Assembly: GCA_003140705.1 (NCBI GenBank) | Contig: PLKU01000170.1 | Coordinates: 549 to 9,014, forward strand | Length of the DNA: 8,466 nt | Reading direction: 5' to 3' | Source of the DNA: Acidobacteriaceae bacterium | Lineage (GTDB): Bacteria; Acidobacteriota; Terriglobia; Terriglobales; Acidobacteriaceae | In this document: piece after piece, positions 1 to 6,800 of the stretch | Numbering within the stretch: position 1 is the stretch's first letter | Layout of the letters: every line of letters begins with the position of its first letter | Notes under the pieces: generated by a model | Seen by the model: the letters and a program-made list of their open reading frames with translations, nothing else | What the model was told of the DNA's origin: nothing | The model's database searches: none | Made by a program: the position numbers and the translations under genes

Positions 1-1
1 T

Positions 2-466
2 TTTGGCGAGGAGACGCACGCGGGCGAGTTCGTATCCCGGCATACAGGCAACTCGGTGATGGCGGGTTTGAGCGTGCACGCGCTGTTTGACGGCGTGGCC
101 ATCGGCTCGGGCTTTGTGGTCAACAGCACCCTGGGCTGGCTCATCTTTTTGGCGATCTTGCTGCACAAGGCGCCAGAAGGCTTCACCATGGCCTCTGTGA
201 TGCTGGCAAGTGGGCGCAGCCGGACTATGGCTTTCTATTCAGCCGTGGCGCTGGCAGCGGCCACTCTTGCCGGCGTGCTGGTTATTGAGCTGATTCCAAG
301 CTGGCTTCCCTACGGCTTGCCGATCTCGGCAGGCGTGGCTCTGTACGTTGCTGCCACAGACCTGGTGCCAGAGGTCAACCGCGAGCCAGGTATCCGCATG
401 GCGTTGGTCTTCTTTGCTGGCGTAGCCGGGTTCCTGATCTTGCGCATGATTCTGCCAGCGATTTAA
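2..466 (+). CDS. ZIP-family divalent metal transporter, C-terminal part (5' end outside window)
   Basis: Inner-membrane permease of the ZIP (zinc/iron-regulated transporter-like) family, which moves Zn2+ or related divalent metals into the cytoplasm. The frame is open from base 2, and the GTG/ATG at 56/59 falls inside the conserved protein, so the true start lies upstream of the window and about 154 residues are seen. A charged, His-containing loop (residues 3-18) precedes the fourth-helix motif HALFDG (His26, Asp30). The fifth-helix motif HKAPEG follows (His55, Glu59). These are the paired metal-binding signatures of the family. Three further hydrophobic segments run to the C-terminus, as expected for TM6-8. 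It ends 25 bases before the convergent glycosyltransferase gene. Family assignment is firm; metal specificity cannot be read from this fragment. Confidence 0.9.
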   Translation, partial: FGEETHAGEFVSRHTGNSVMAGLSVHALFDGVAIGSGFVVNSTLGWLIFLAILLHKAPEGFTMASVMLASGRSRTMAFYSAVALAAATLAGVLVIELIPSWLPYGLPISAGVALYVAATDLVPEVNREPGIRMALVFFAGVAGFLILRMILPAI

Positions 467-468
467 GG

Positions 469-485
469 GCTCACTGGCAGTGGGC
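469..485. terminator. Short hairpin between convergent genes, possible bidirectional terminator
   Basis: A 7-base-pair stem (one G-U pair) with a three-base GGC loop sits in the 25-base gap between the stop of the ZIP gene and the stop of the facing glycosyltransferase gene. It is well placed to end transcription from both sides, but there is no T-run on either strand, so it is only a weak intrinsic-terminator candidate. Confidence 0.3.
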
Positions 486-491
486 AAGCTT

Positions 492-1301
492 TCAGCCTTG
501 ACGACGAAAGCCGAATCGGGCGGAGTAAAGCCGTGCCAACAGGAGCCCATAATCCCAAGCTACTTTGAAGTTGGCCTTGCTTGCCCCGCGATAGCGAAGA
601 CCGAAAGCAAATGGAACTTCTTCGACTGAGCGGATGCGGCCGCGCACCAGCACCTCAAGCAGCAGCTTGAAGCCGGCACGCTGGAAGGTAATCTGCTCCA
701 GACAGCTACGGCGAACCATAAAGAAGCCGGACATCGGGTCCTTGGCGCGGAGCTTTGATCTTTGCAGAGGCCATGTGACCCACACAGCGGCGGCGGAGAA
801 GAACTTCCGGGCCGGATTCCATTTGCCCAGGTCGCCCCCTGGAGTGTACCGGCTGCCGATTGCCAGATCCTTGCCATGCTGAATGGCGGAAATCAGCTTC
901 GGCAGTAGTTCAGGGGGATGCTGAAGATCCGCATCCATCACTCCGAGAATTGCGGCATCGGTATTATGCCAACCGTAAAGAATGGCTCCGGAGAGGCCCC
1001 GCTCTCCCTTGCGCACCAGCAGGCGGACGCGCGGATCTTCATGGGCGATTGCCAAAACCACATCCCCAGTGCCATCGCTGCTGTCGTCATCTACCACGAG
1101 GATTTCGTATGGAATCCCAACTGGATCGAGCACGGATCGAATGCTGTGCAGCAAGCCGCCAATGTTTTCCGCTTCGCAAAGTGTTGGAATTACGAGCGCC
1201 AGTTTTTCCTGAGCACGTCCTTCCGGCTCACCTGCCGACGCGGGCTGCAAACCATTTGCGGCCGACGGCATGTAAGATGAACTCAACGTTGTGGAAGGCA
1301 T
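492..1301 (-). CDS. DPM1-like polyprenol-phosphate glycosyltransferase (GT2)
   Basis: Cytoplasmic GT-A glycosyltransferase of family GT2, closest in pattern to dolichol/polyprenol-phosphate mannose synthases, which move a sugar from a nucleotide sugar to a polyprenyl phosphate. With the ATG at 1301 the protein is 269 residues. LALVIPTLCEAENI (residues 34-47) opens the domain. DDDSSDGT (about 71-78) binds the nucleotide. The DxD-type motif DADLQHPPE begins at 123, followed by GSRYTPGGD and DPMSGFFMVRR, all typical of the DPM subgroup. No C-terminal membrane helices are present, so it resembles the soluble DPM1 type. The frame also opens with TTG at 1349, preceded by AGGGAAG at a poor spacing of 13 bases; ATG at 1271 is also possible. 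None has a convincing ribosome site, and the extra N-terminal residues look non-conserved. Donor sugar and acceptor are inferred, and a glucose or other hexose donor is possible. Confidence 0.85.
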   Translation of the reverse strand: MPSTTLSSSYMPSAANGLQPASAGEPEGRAQEKLALVIPTLCEAENIGGLLHSIRSVLDPVGIPYEILVVDDDSSDGTGDVVLAIAHEDPRVRLLVRKGERGLSGAILYGWHNTDAAILGVMDADLQHPPELLPKLISAIQHGKDLAIGSRYTPGGDLGKWNPARKFFSAAAVWVTWPLQRSKLRAKDPMSGFFMVRRSCLEQITFQRAGFKLLLEVLVRGRIRSVEEVPFAFGLRYRGASKANFKVAWDYGLLLARLYSARFGFRRQG

Positions 1302-1623
1302 GCTTAACCAGTCTGACGGAGGATTCAAAAGCAATCTACTTTGCGACAAGATTGACGATACACTTCCCTGCCCGGTTGCTGCCAGTCCGTTCCCTGACTG
1401 TTAAGCTCATGACCTGAATTCCGGTTTCATGCATGTATTTACGCGCCGGGTCACACTGCCGGACTCTGCGTGCCAGATAGGCCAGTTTGACCATCTCCTG
1501 AATGCCCGAGGACTCGTCTAATCTTTCAGAATTGAATCCAACGCCGAAACCCATCCGGAAGATCTGGCAGAGCCTGGTCCGGTTTGAGACGAGCGATGGA
1601 CTGACAAATGGGGAATCTCTGTT
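1302..1623. promoter_or_regulatory. Divergent intergenic region between glycosyltransferase and membrane-protein genes
   Basis: About 320 bases without a convincing gene. It must hold promoters for both divergently read genes. I found no clear sigma-70 -35/-10 pair, no long inverted repeat and no RNA gene. A frame open on the minus strand across 1336-1704 overlaps the start of the next gene and has no recognisable protein features. Confidence 0.4.
1610..1615 (+). promoter_or_regulatory. Ribosome binding site deciding a TTG start
   Basis: GGGGAA lies 8 bases before the TTG at 1624. No such site precedes the first internal ATG (1654). This supports TTG as the start of the following membrane-protein gene. 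Confidence 0.55.
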
Positions 1624-3099
1624 TTGAACTTGAAGCGCATCGTTTCTGAGTTGATGCCCGCTCTGCTGTTCGCCGCGCTTGGCTTCCTGGTCATGGGATA
1701 CCACCCAGGCCTTGAAGACGACGGCGTGTATCTGACGGCAGTCAAGGCCGACCTGAACCCTGCCCTATTCCCTCATAACTCTGAGTTCTTCAGGGTCCAA
1801 CTGCAGGCAACCGTGTTTGACGGCTGGATGGCTCACTTTGTTCAGTGGACCGGGATTCCCCTGGCATGGGCGGAGCTGTTCTGGCAGTTTGCCTCGCTGT
1901 TTCTGATCCTGTGGGCCTGCCACCGAATTGCCCGACAGATCTTCGCAGAAACACACGCTCAGTGGGCCGCAGTGGCCATGGTCGCTGCCATGCTTACCCT
2001 GCCCGTCGCGGGAACGGCGCTCAACATCGCCGACCAGCATCTGCATCCCCGCAATTTAGCAACTGCCCTGATTCTGCTGGCCATATCGAGAATTCTGGAC
2101 GGAAAGCGCTGGCACGCCGCTCCTCTGCTGATGCTGGCATTCTTGCTGCATCCCATTATGGCCGCGATGGGCATCTCTTTTTCTGCCGTCCTCATGTTTG
2201 CCTTGCGTCAGGAAGCTCCGGTCCCTTTGCGCTCTGTCCAAGACTCCATGGCCGGAGCCGCTCCACTGGGCTGGATGTTCGAGCCATCGTCGCCCACCTG
2301 GCGAGAAGCCGTTGCCACACGCGGCTACTACTTCCTCTACAACTGGGCCTGGTATGAATGGCTGGGCGCACTGGCCCCACTATTTCTTTTTTGGCTGCTG
2401 AGTCGCATCGCTCAAAAACGCGGCGAAACTCTGCTCGCCCGTTTCGCTCTCGCTGTCTTCGTCTATGGCGCCTTCCAGCAAATCTTGGCCATGGTCATCC
2501 TAGCGCCCAGTTCGCTGGAACGGCTCGCTCCTTTGCAGCCCATGCGTTATTTGCAGTTGGTCTATATCTTCATGGCACTGGCTGCGGGCGGATTGATCGG
2601 CCGTTTCCTTCTGAAGGACAAAGCCTGGCGCTGGGCAGTTTACCTTCTCGTCTTCAACGGCAGCATGTTCCTTGTGCAGTGGAAACTGATCGACGACGGC
2701 GCGCACCTGGAACTTCCCGGTGAAGTCAGCTCCAACCCATGGCTTCAGGCCTTTGCCTGGATTCGACAAAATACCCCAACCGACGCTTACTTCGCCCTCG
2801 ACCCGCAATATCTTTCTGCGCTGCGCGAAGACTTTCATAGCTTTCGCGCCCTCGCCGAGCGAAGCCAGCTCTCTGACGCTGACAAGGATGCCGCCGTGGT
2901 AACGCAGGTGCCCACCCTTTCGCCCGAATGGCACCTTCAACAGGTGGCTCAGGCCAGGTGGACCCACTTTCAGCTAGCGGACTTCGAACGCCTCAAGAAA
3001 CAATTTGGTGTGGATTGGGTGTTGGTTGCTTATCCGCAACCGGCTGGCCTTATTTGCCGATGGCACAACGACACGCTGACGGCCTGCCAGATTCCTTGA
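1624..3099 (+). CDS. Multi-pass membrane protein, GT-C-like, function unknown
   Basis: A 491-residue integral membrane protein that I cannot assign to a named gene. One hydrophobic helix (about 10-26) is followed by an outward loop with an acidic HPGLEDDGVY motif (27-36). This is where GT-C glycosyltransferases keep their catalytic acidic residues. Roughly eight further hydrophobic segments lie around 82-100, 114-131, 145-157, 165-194, 246-262, 270-294, 308-329 and 335-352. HLHPR (139-143) stands out in a loop. The last 135 residues are hydrophilic and include WIRQNTPTDAYFALDP (379-394), a phrasing often seen in the periplasmic tail of GT-C/YfhO-like membrane proteins. The start is TTG with a good ribosome site. 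It is divergent from a DPM1-like gene, which would supply a lipid-linked sugar, so a lipid-sugar-dependent glycosyltransferase is an attractive but unproven role. Confidence 0.75.
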   Translation: MNLKRIVSELMPALLFAALGFLVMGYHPGLEDDGVYLTAVKADLNPALFPHNSEFFRVQLQATVFDGWMAHFVQWTGIPLAWAELFWQFASLFLILWACHRIARQIFAETHAQWAAVAMVAAMLTLPVAGTALNIADQHLHPRNLATALILLAISRILDGKRWHAAPLLMLAFLLHPIMAAMGISFSAVLMFALRQEAPVPLRSVQDSMAGAAPLGWMFEPSSPTWREAVATRGYYFLYNWAWYEWLGALAPLFLFWLLSRIAQKRGETLLARFALAVFVYGAFQQILAMVILAPSSLERLAPLQPMRYLQLVYIFMALAAGGLIGRFLLKDKAWRWAVYLLVFNGSMFLVQWKLIDDGAHLELPGEVSSNPWLQAFAWIRQNTPTDAYFALDPQYLSALREDFHSFRALAERSQLSDADKDAAVVTQVPTLSPEWHLQQVAQARWTHFQLADFERLKKQFGVDWVLVAYPQPAGLICRWHNDTLTACQIP

Positions 3100-3126
3100 C
3101 ACACGGCCAACCCGATGGCACGTGTG
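3100..3126. terminator. Strong hairpin directly after the stop codon
   Basis: CACACGGCCA at 3100-3109 pairs with TGGC-A-CGTGTG at 3116-3126. This gives a 10-base-pair stem with one bulged A and a six-base loop, starting one base after the TGA of the membrane-protein gene. The placement suggests a terminator for that gene, and possibly for the facing J-domain gene. No T-run follows, so rho-independent action is uncertain. Confidence 0.45.
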
Positions 3127-3225
3127 ACCACGATTCCGGGTGAGAGGCCCGTTCCCCAGTTGGGATCCGATCAAAAGTCGCAACGACAAGTGGACATGAG
3201 AAGGCAAAAACACCTTCGAGACTGA

Positions 3226-3906
3226 TTAAGCCCGCTTGCGGCGATCCGATCGAACGCGTCTGTCTGAAGGCGGGAGGGCAGGCGTGGGAAACGGTTGAAC
3301 ATTTCGATCGGCCTGCCGGGTTTCCACGGGGGTGGGCGTCTCTGAAGGGTTGGTCGCTGAGCCGCTGGTGAGCAGCTTATTCAGCACCGAGATGCTCACG
3401 CGTTGCGTTTCAACAAAGTCCACGCCGTCCGCGGTCAATGTGAACTCGGCATTGTCTGCTCGCGAAATGTATCCCTTTTTATGGAGATACCAGATGGTGA
3501 ATTCCAGATAGTCTCGCGGAAAGCCCATGCGAGTTTCGATCTCGAAGAGGGATACTTCCGGAGCATCGGGGAAGCTGCGACGCCGAATATAGAGCAGCGC
3601 TAACACAGCCGATCGGCGGTTCAGTTCGCCATCCAAGTTATCCATGAAATCAACCGTTGCAGATATAGGGTCCGGCTCCTGCAGACCCTCTTCGCATGCC
3701 ACATCGTACTCGGCCCTGAGTACCGGATCTGACAACACGTCATACGCCTGCTTCAGCAGGATGAATTGTTCAGCGTTTCCAGTATCAGGGTTGTCTGGGT
3801 GCAGCCGAACTGCCAGAAACTGGAAGACACGGTGGATCGTAGCAGGCTCAGCGTTGGGGCTGATCTGAAGGAACTCGTAGTAGTTCGCAGGTTTCAATTG
3901 ACTCAC
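3226..3906 (-). CDS. J-domain protein with C-terminal winged-helix-like domain
   Basis: A 226-residue protein. Residues 8-70 form a J-domain, the part of DnaJ-type co-chaperones that stimulates the ATPase of DnaK. It has the hallmark HPD at 36-38 after helix II (RVFQFLAVRL), and the helix III pattern QAYDVLSDPVLRAEYD (53-68). There is no Gly/Phe region, no zinc-finger CxxCxGxG repeats and no DnaJ C-terminal substrate domain. Residues 95-168 instead look like a winged helix: a first helix, then SLFEIETRMGF, a likely recognition helix PRDYLEFTIWYLHKKGYI, and a beta-wing FTLTADGVDFVE. The tail (180-226) is Pro/Thr-rich and ends in a basic cluster, DRRVRSDRRKRA. The start is GTG at 3906; TTG at 3897 is an alternative with a GGGGTGA site in front of it. 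It may link chaperone recruitment to DNA or protein binding; partner unknown. Confidence 0.8.
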   Translation of the reverse strand: MSQLKPANYYEFLQISPNAEPATIHRVFQFLAVRLHPDNPDTGNAEQFILLKQAYDVLSDPVLRAEYDVACEEGLQEPDPISATVDFMDNLDGELNRRSAVLALLYIRRRSFPDAPEVSLFEIETRMGFPRDYLEFTIWYLHKKGYISRADNAEFTLTADGVDFVETQRVSISVLNKLLTSGSATNPSETPTPVETRQADRNVQPFPTPALPPSDRRVRSDRRKRA

Positions 3907-4163
3907 CCCGGTGAAAGTACGTCTGCTTTAAAGGTAGAGCCGAGTCCGCCCGCCGCGATCGCAATCTTGGTTTAAGTTCACTCAAAGGTAACTTGGCCTG
4001 TCCTAGGGCCACCTTCGATAAAACCTCGATGCTCAGCCAAACTTCGATGAAGATCGTGTCCACTTCTCCAGTAAACCCGTGGTGGACCAGATATCCGCAA
4101 CCTGAACTTTGCGCAATCTAGCTCTATCCTCCAGAATGAAGAAGTTGGCGTCGCACTCAGAAA

Positions 4164-4203
4164 CGGCGGCGAGTGAGGCCGCTCTCCTTTTCATTCGCCG
4201 CCG
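4164..4203. repeat. Inverted repeat / mRNA leader hairpin before the sensor operon
   Basis: CGGCGGCGA at 4164-4172 is perfectly complementary to TCGCCGCCG at 4195-4203. Pairing extends inward through 4178/4189, including three G-U pairs, for about 15 base pairs around a ten-base pyrimidine-rich loop. It ends 57 bases before the ATG of the sensor gene. No T-run follows, so it is more likely a leader structure or operator than a terminator. Confidence 0.5.
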
Positions 4204-4247
4204 GGCGCAGCTAAACTACATATATTCAGAACAAAAAGGATCCGGCT

Positions 4248-4252
4248 AGGAG
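4248..4252 (+). promoter_or_regulatory. Strong ribosome binding site of the sensor gene
   Basis: AGGAG with an 8-base spacer to the ATG at 4261; fixes the start of the HAMP-PAS kinase-like gene. Confidence 0.7.
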
Positions 4253-4260
4253 TCCGGGCC

Positions 4261-5667
4261 ATGCTCAACCTCGCGCAGCGACTCATTCTCGGTTGTGTGC
4301 TGCTGATCGGCCTCACTGTTGGGCTGGTTGCGCTGACTCACCGTTCGTTGGCGGCGGCGGGACACGCCACGGTGGCCTATGTTTTTGCGCTGGCTGCGCT
4401 GGTGATCGGGGTTGGAACCATTTACTTTGTTCTGCGGCCCATCCAAATGGTGGCCCGGGACGCCAAAAAAATTGCCCATGGCAGCATGGAACACCGCGTG
4501 GAGTGGAGCAGCCGGGACGATTTTGGCCTGATCGCTGTCGAGTTGAATCGGCTTGCGGTTCGCCTCCGCGAATTGCGGGAATCCGAAGCAGGACGGCGTC
4601 AAATGGAGTTTCAGCTCTCAGACGCGGTGCTGCAATCCATCTTCGAACCCATCATCGTCACCGACGGCAAAGGACATGTGCTGAAGGTGAATCAGGCCGC
4701 ATCTGAATTGCTGGGAAACGCAGCAACTGACCGGATGGCCTTGAACAACACACCCGGCGGAGAAAAGATCCTCAACGCGATTCGCAATGCCGTTTCGATG
4801 CAGAAGGCGGTGGCCGATGAGGACGAGGCGGCCATGCTGCCCATGCGCATTGGCAACCAGGACCGGAGCTTTCGCCTGCGCACCACGCCCATGCGCGACT
4901 CCGAAGGCAGGTTGCTTGGCACTGTCACCACACTGGAAGATGTGACCAGCCTGCAGGACACAGACCGCTTCAAAACGCAGTTCATCACTGTGGCTAGCCG
5001 CAAGCTTCGGGACCCGCTGCTGCAGCTGCGGCGCAGCCTTTATGCGCTCAGCCAGGGGTTTGGCGGGGAGTTGCGCGGACTGCAAACCGAGTTGGTGGTC
5101 CAGGCCAGCAATGAATCAGAGAAGCTGGACGAAATCATGAGCGACCTGATTGAAGTGGCGGAACTGGACACAGGCAAGCGCGAACTCAATCCGGAGCGGC
5201 TGCGTCCCTTGCAGGTGCTCGGAGAAGCCCGCGATCGTTATTGTGACGAGGCCGCTCAAAAGCATATCCGCGTGGAAGTTCGGGCATTCGCCGACCTGTC
5301 TTATGTGAATGCAGACCGCCGCGCCATGCGCTCCATCCTGGACAACTTGCTGGCCAATGCAATTCGCTATACCCCGCCAGAGGGAGAAATCCTGCTTGCC
5401 GCTGAAGAGGTCAAGCACTTTGTCCAATTCACTGTGCGCGACACCGGACGCGGCATTGAGGCGGAGCGGCTGAGCTCAATTTTCGATCGTTTCAATCCAT
5501 TTTCCGAGAGTGGTTCCGGCCTCGGGCTGGCGCTGGTGCGTCGCCTTGTTGAATCACTCGGCGGATTGATTGCCGTCGAGAGCCGCCTTGGCCATGGAAC
5601 GACAATCCGCTTTACCCTTCCCGTGGCATCCGTGGAAGCAATCCACCATCCGGTTGAGGTGGGTTGA
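4261..5667 (+). CDS. Membrane HAMP-PAS histidine-kinase-like protein lacking the phosphoacceptor His
   Basis: A 468-residue sensor-kinase-like membrane protein. Two membrane helices (about 8-26 and 38-58) are separated by only about 11 residues, so there is no extracytoplasmic sensing domain. A HAMP linker (57-107), a PAS-like domain (117-232), a HisKA-like dimerisation helix pair (235-305) and an HATPase_c domain (about 350-455) follow. The ATP site looks complete: N-box DNLLANAIRYTP (361-372), G1 DTGRGI (394-399), F-box IFDRF (407-411), G2 GSGLGLAL (418-425), then GHGTTIRF. The H-box is not: where SHELRTP is usual the protein has SRKLRDP (246-252). Both the phosphoacceptor His (Arg247, codon CGC at 4999-5001) and the following acid (Lys248) are replaced, and no other His lies in the dimerisation helices. 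It precedes a KdpD N-terminal-domain gene by three bases, so the two are surely co-expressed. It may signal through its partner, through a heterodimer, or act as an ATP-binding scaffold. Confidence 0.88.
   Translation: MLNLAQRLILGCVLLIGLTVGLVALTHRSLAAAGHATVAYVFALAALVIGVGTIYFVLRPIQMVARDAKKIAHGSMEHRVEWSSRDDFGLIAVELNRLAVRLRELRESEAGRRQMEFQLSDAVLQSIFEPIIVTDGKGHVLKVNQAASELLGNAATDRMALNNTPGGEKILNAIRNAVSMQKAVADEDEAAMLPMRIGNQDRSFRLRTTPMRDSEGRLLGTVTTLEDVTSLQDTDRFKTQFITVASRKLRDPLLQLRRSLYALSQGFGGELRGLQTELVVQASNESEKLDEIMSDLIEVAELDTGKRELNPERLRPLQVLGEARDRYCDEAAQKHIRVEVRAFADLSYVNADRRAMRSILDNLLANAIRYTPPEGEILLAAEEVKHFVQFTVRDTGRGIEAERLSSIFDRFNPFSESGSGLGLALVRRLVESLGGLIAVESRLGHGTTIRFTLPVASVEAIHHPVEVG
5656..5663 (+). 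promoter_or_regulatory. Ribosome binding site inside the end of the sensor gene
   Basis: GAGGTGGG lies 7 bases before the ATG at 5671 and overlaps the last codons of the upstream gene. It supports translational coupling of the two genes. Confidence 0.6.
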
Positions 5668-5670
5668 GCC

Positions 5671-6798
5671 ATGGCTGAAATCGTCCTCGAAAAGAACCCG
5701 GAACTGGCCAAGCTGCGCATCTACATCGGCGCGGCTCCCGGCGTAGGCAAAACCTACCATATGCTCAATGACGCACACCTGATGAAGCATCAGCAGGGTG
5801 TGGATGTGGTGATTGGCCTGGTTGAGACACACGGCCGCAAAGACACCGAAGTGCGTATTCGCGACCTGGAGATCGTACCCCAGCGCGTCATTCCCTACCG
5901 TGGCGTCGAGCTGAAAGAGATGGACGTGGACGCTATTCTTGCACGCCATCCCAACACCGTGGTGGTGGACGAGCTGGCTCACACCAACGTGCCTGGCAGC
6001 AAGAATCGCAAACGCTACGAAGACGTATTGGAGCTTCTCGAAGCCGGCATCAACGTTATGACGGCCGTAAACATCCAGCACCTTGAAACGCTGAATGACG
6101 CAGTCAATCGCTCTGCCAATACCGTCATTCGCGAGACTGTTCCTGACAACTTTCTCAAGCGCGCTGACGAAGTGGTCAACATTGACATCACGGTAGATGA
6201 GTTGCGGACTCGTCTGCGAGCAGGCAAAATTTACGCGCCTGAAAAGGTGGAGCAGTCACTGGCCAACTTCTTTCGCAAGGGCAACCTGAACATGCTGCGG
6301 GAGCTTGCACTGCGCACCACCGCTGAGCAAGTGAGCAGCCGCGCATCAGAATATCGCCGCACCCAGGGATTAGAGCAGGCGCCGATCCCTGAGAAAGTCA
6401 TGGTGTGCATGAGCTCCCGGCCTGGCACTGAGCGGTTGCTGCGTGTGGGCGCTCGCGTGGCCGGCCGCCTGGCGAGCAACTGGTATGCCGTTTACGTCAC
6501 GCGTCCCGATGACGACAAGGGCCACGGCGATCCGGAAGCCCATCACCGTCTCGAGGAATACCAACGCATGGCGCGCGATCTGGGGGCCAAGGTCGTCAAC
6601 CTCACTGACAAAAACGTCTCCGATGCCCTCATCCGCTTTGCCCAGCAGGAGAGTATCTCCCACGTGGTCTTTGGCCAGCCGGTCCGTTCACGATGGGACA
6701 TTTTGCTGCGCGGGTCGGTGCTCAACCGCTTCCTCTCAGAAGTTCGCGACGTCACCGTACAGGTGGTCCCGGTCAACAGGCCACTACGCAAGGGCTAG
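5671..6798 (+). CDS. Stand-alone KdpD N-terminal domain plus USP domain (truncated KdpD-like sensor)
   Basis: A 375-residue cytoplasmic protein matching only the N-terminal half of the potassium/osmotic sensor KdpD. Residues 12-220 are the KdpD-specific nucleotide-binding domain, with Walker A GAAPGVGKT (20-28) and the Walker B region VVVDELAHTNVPGS (97-110), both intact. In E. coli KdpD this domain has been reported to act as an atypical serine kinase. Residues about 241-372 are a universal-stress-protein (USP) domain (VMVCMSSRPGTERLL, then WYAVYVTRP). It ends where full-length KdpD (about 890 residues) would enter its four membrane helices and histidine-kinase core; both are absent, and no remnant follows the stop. 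Those functions are partly supplied by the gene just upstream, read in the same operon. No kdpE or kdpFABC is in the window. Truncated, N-domain-only KdpD proteins are known in cyanobacteria, so this can be a functional form rather than a broken gene. Confidence 0.9.
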   Translation: MAEIVLEKNPELAKLRIYIGAAPGVGKTYHMLNDAHLMKHQQGVDVVIGLVETHGRKDTEVRIRDLEIVPQRVIPYRGVELKEMDVDAILARHPNTVVVDELAHTNVPGSKNRKRYEDVLELLEAGINVMTAVNIQHLETLNDAVNRSANTVIRETVPDNFLKRADEVVNIDITVDELRTRLRAGKIYAPEKVEQSLANFFRKGNLNMLRELALRTTAEQVSSRASEYRRTQGLEQAPIPEKVMVCMSSRPGTERLLRVGARVAGRLASNWYAVYVTRPDDDKGHGDPEAHHRLEEYQRMARDLGAKVVNLTDKNVSDALIRFAQQESISHVVFGQPVRSRWDILLRGSVLNRFLSEVRDVTVQVVPVNRPLRKG

Positions 6799-6800
6799 AG

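Larger units (their letters stand above)
3907..4260. promoter_or_regulatory. Divergent intergenic region upstream of the KdpD-like operon
   Basis: About 350 bases between the divergent J-domain gene and the sensor operon. It holds a strong hairpin (4164-4203), a weaker inverted repeat around 3985-4015 (TGGCC/GGCCA, flanked by AAGG/CCTT), and a TATATT at 4221-4226 that could be a -10 element but has no matching -35. No RNA gene or protein frame is recognised. Confidence 0.4.

Noticed and set aside
56..466. Start of the ZIP gene at the GTG/ATG at 56/59
   Set aside because: The frame is open to the window edge and the codons fall just before the fourth-helix motif, so the earlier helices must be encoded upstream.
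860..1417. Long plus-strand open frames opposite the glycosyltransferase
   Set aside because: They lie antisense to a gene with clear GT2 motifs and encode Arg/Pro/His-rich sequence typical of GC-rich shadow frames.
1336..1704. Minus-strand open frame of 122 codons across the divergent spacer
   Set aside because: It overlaps the start of the well-supported membrane-protein gene on the other strand, and its protein is compositionally unremarkable with no recognisable domain.
3985..4015. Inverted repeat TGGCC/GGCCA with AAGG/CCTT flanks as a terminator or operator
   Set aside because: The arms are short and interrupted by a five-base bulge, so it could easily be chance in GC-rich DNA.
4221..4226. 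TATATT as a sigma-70 -10 box for the sensor operon
   Set aside because: The region 16-18 bases upstream is GC-rich with no resemblance to TTGACA, so one hexamer alone is not enough.
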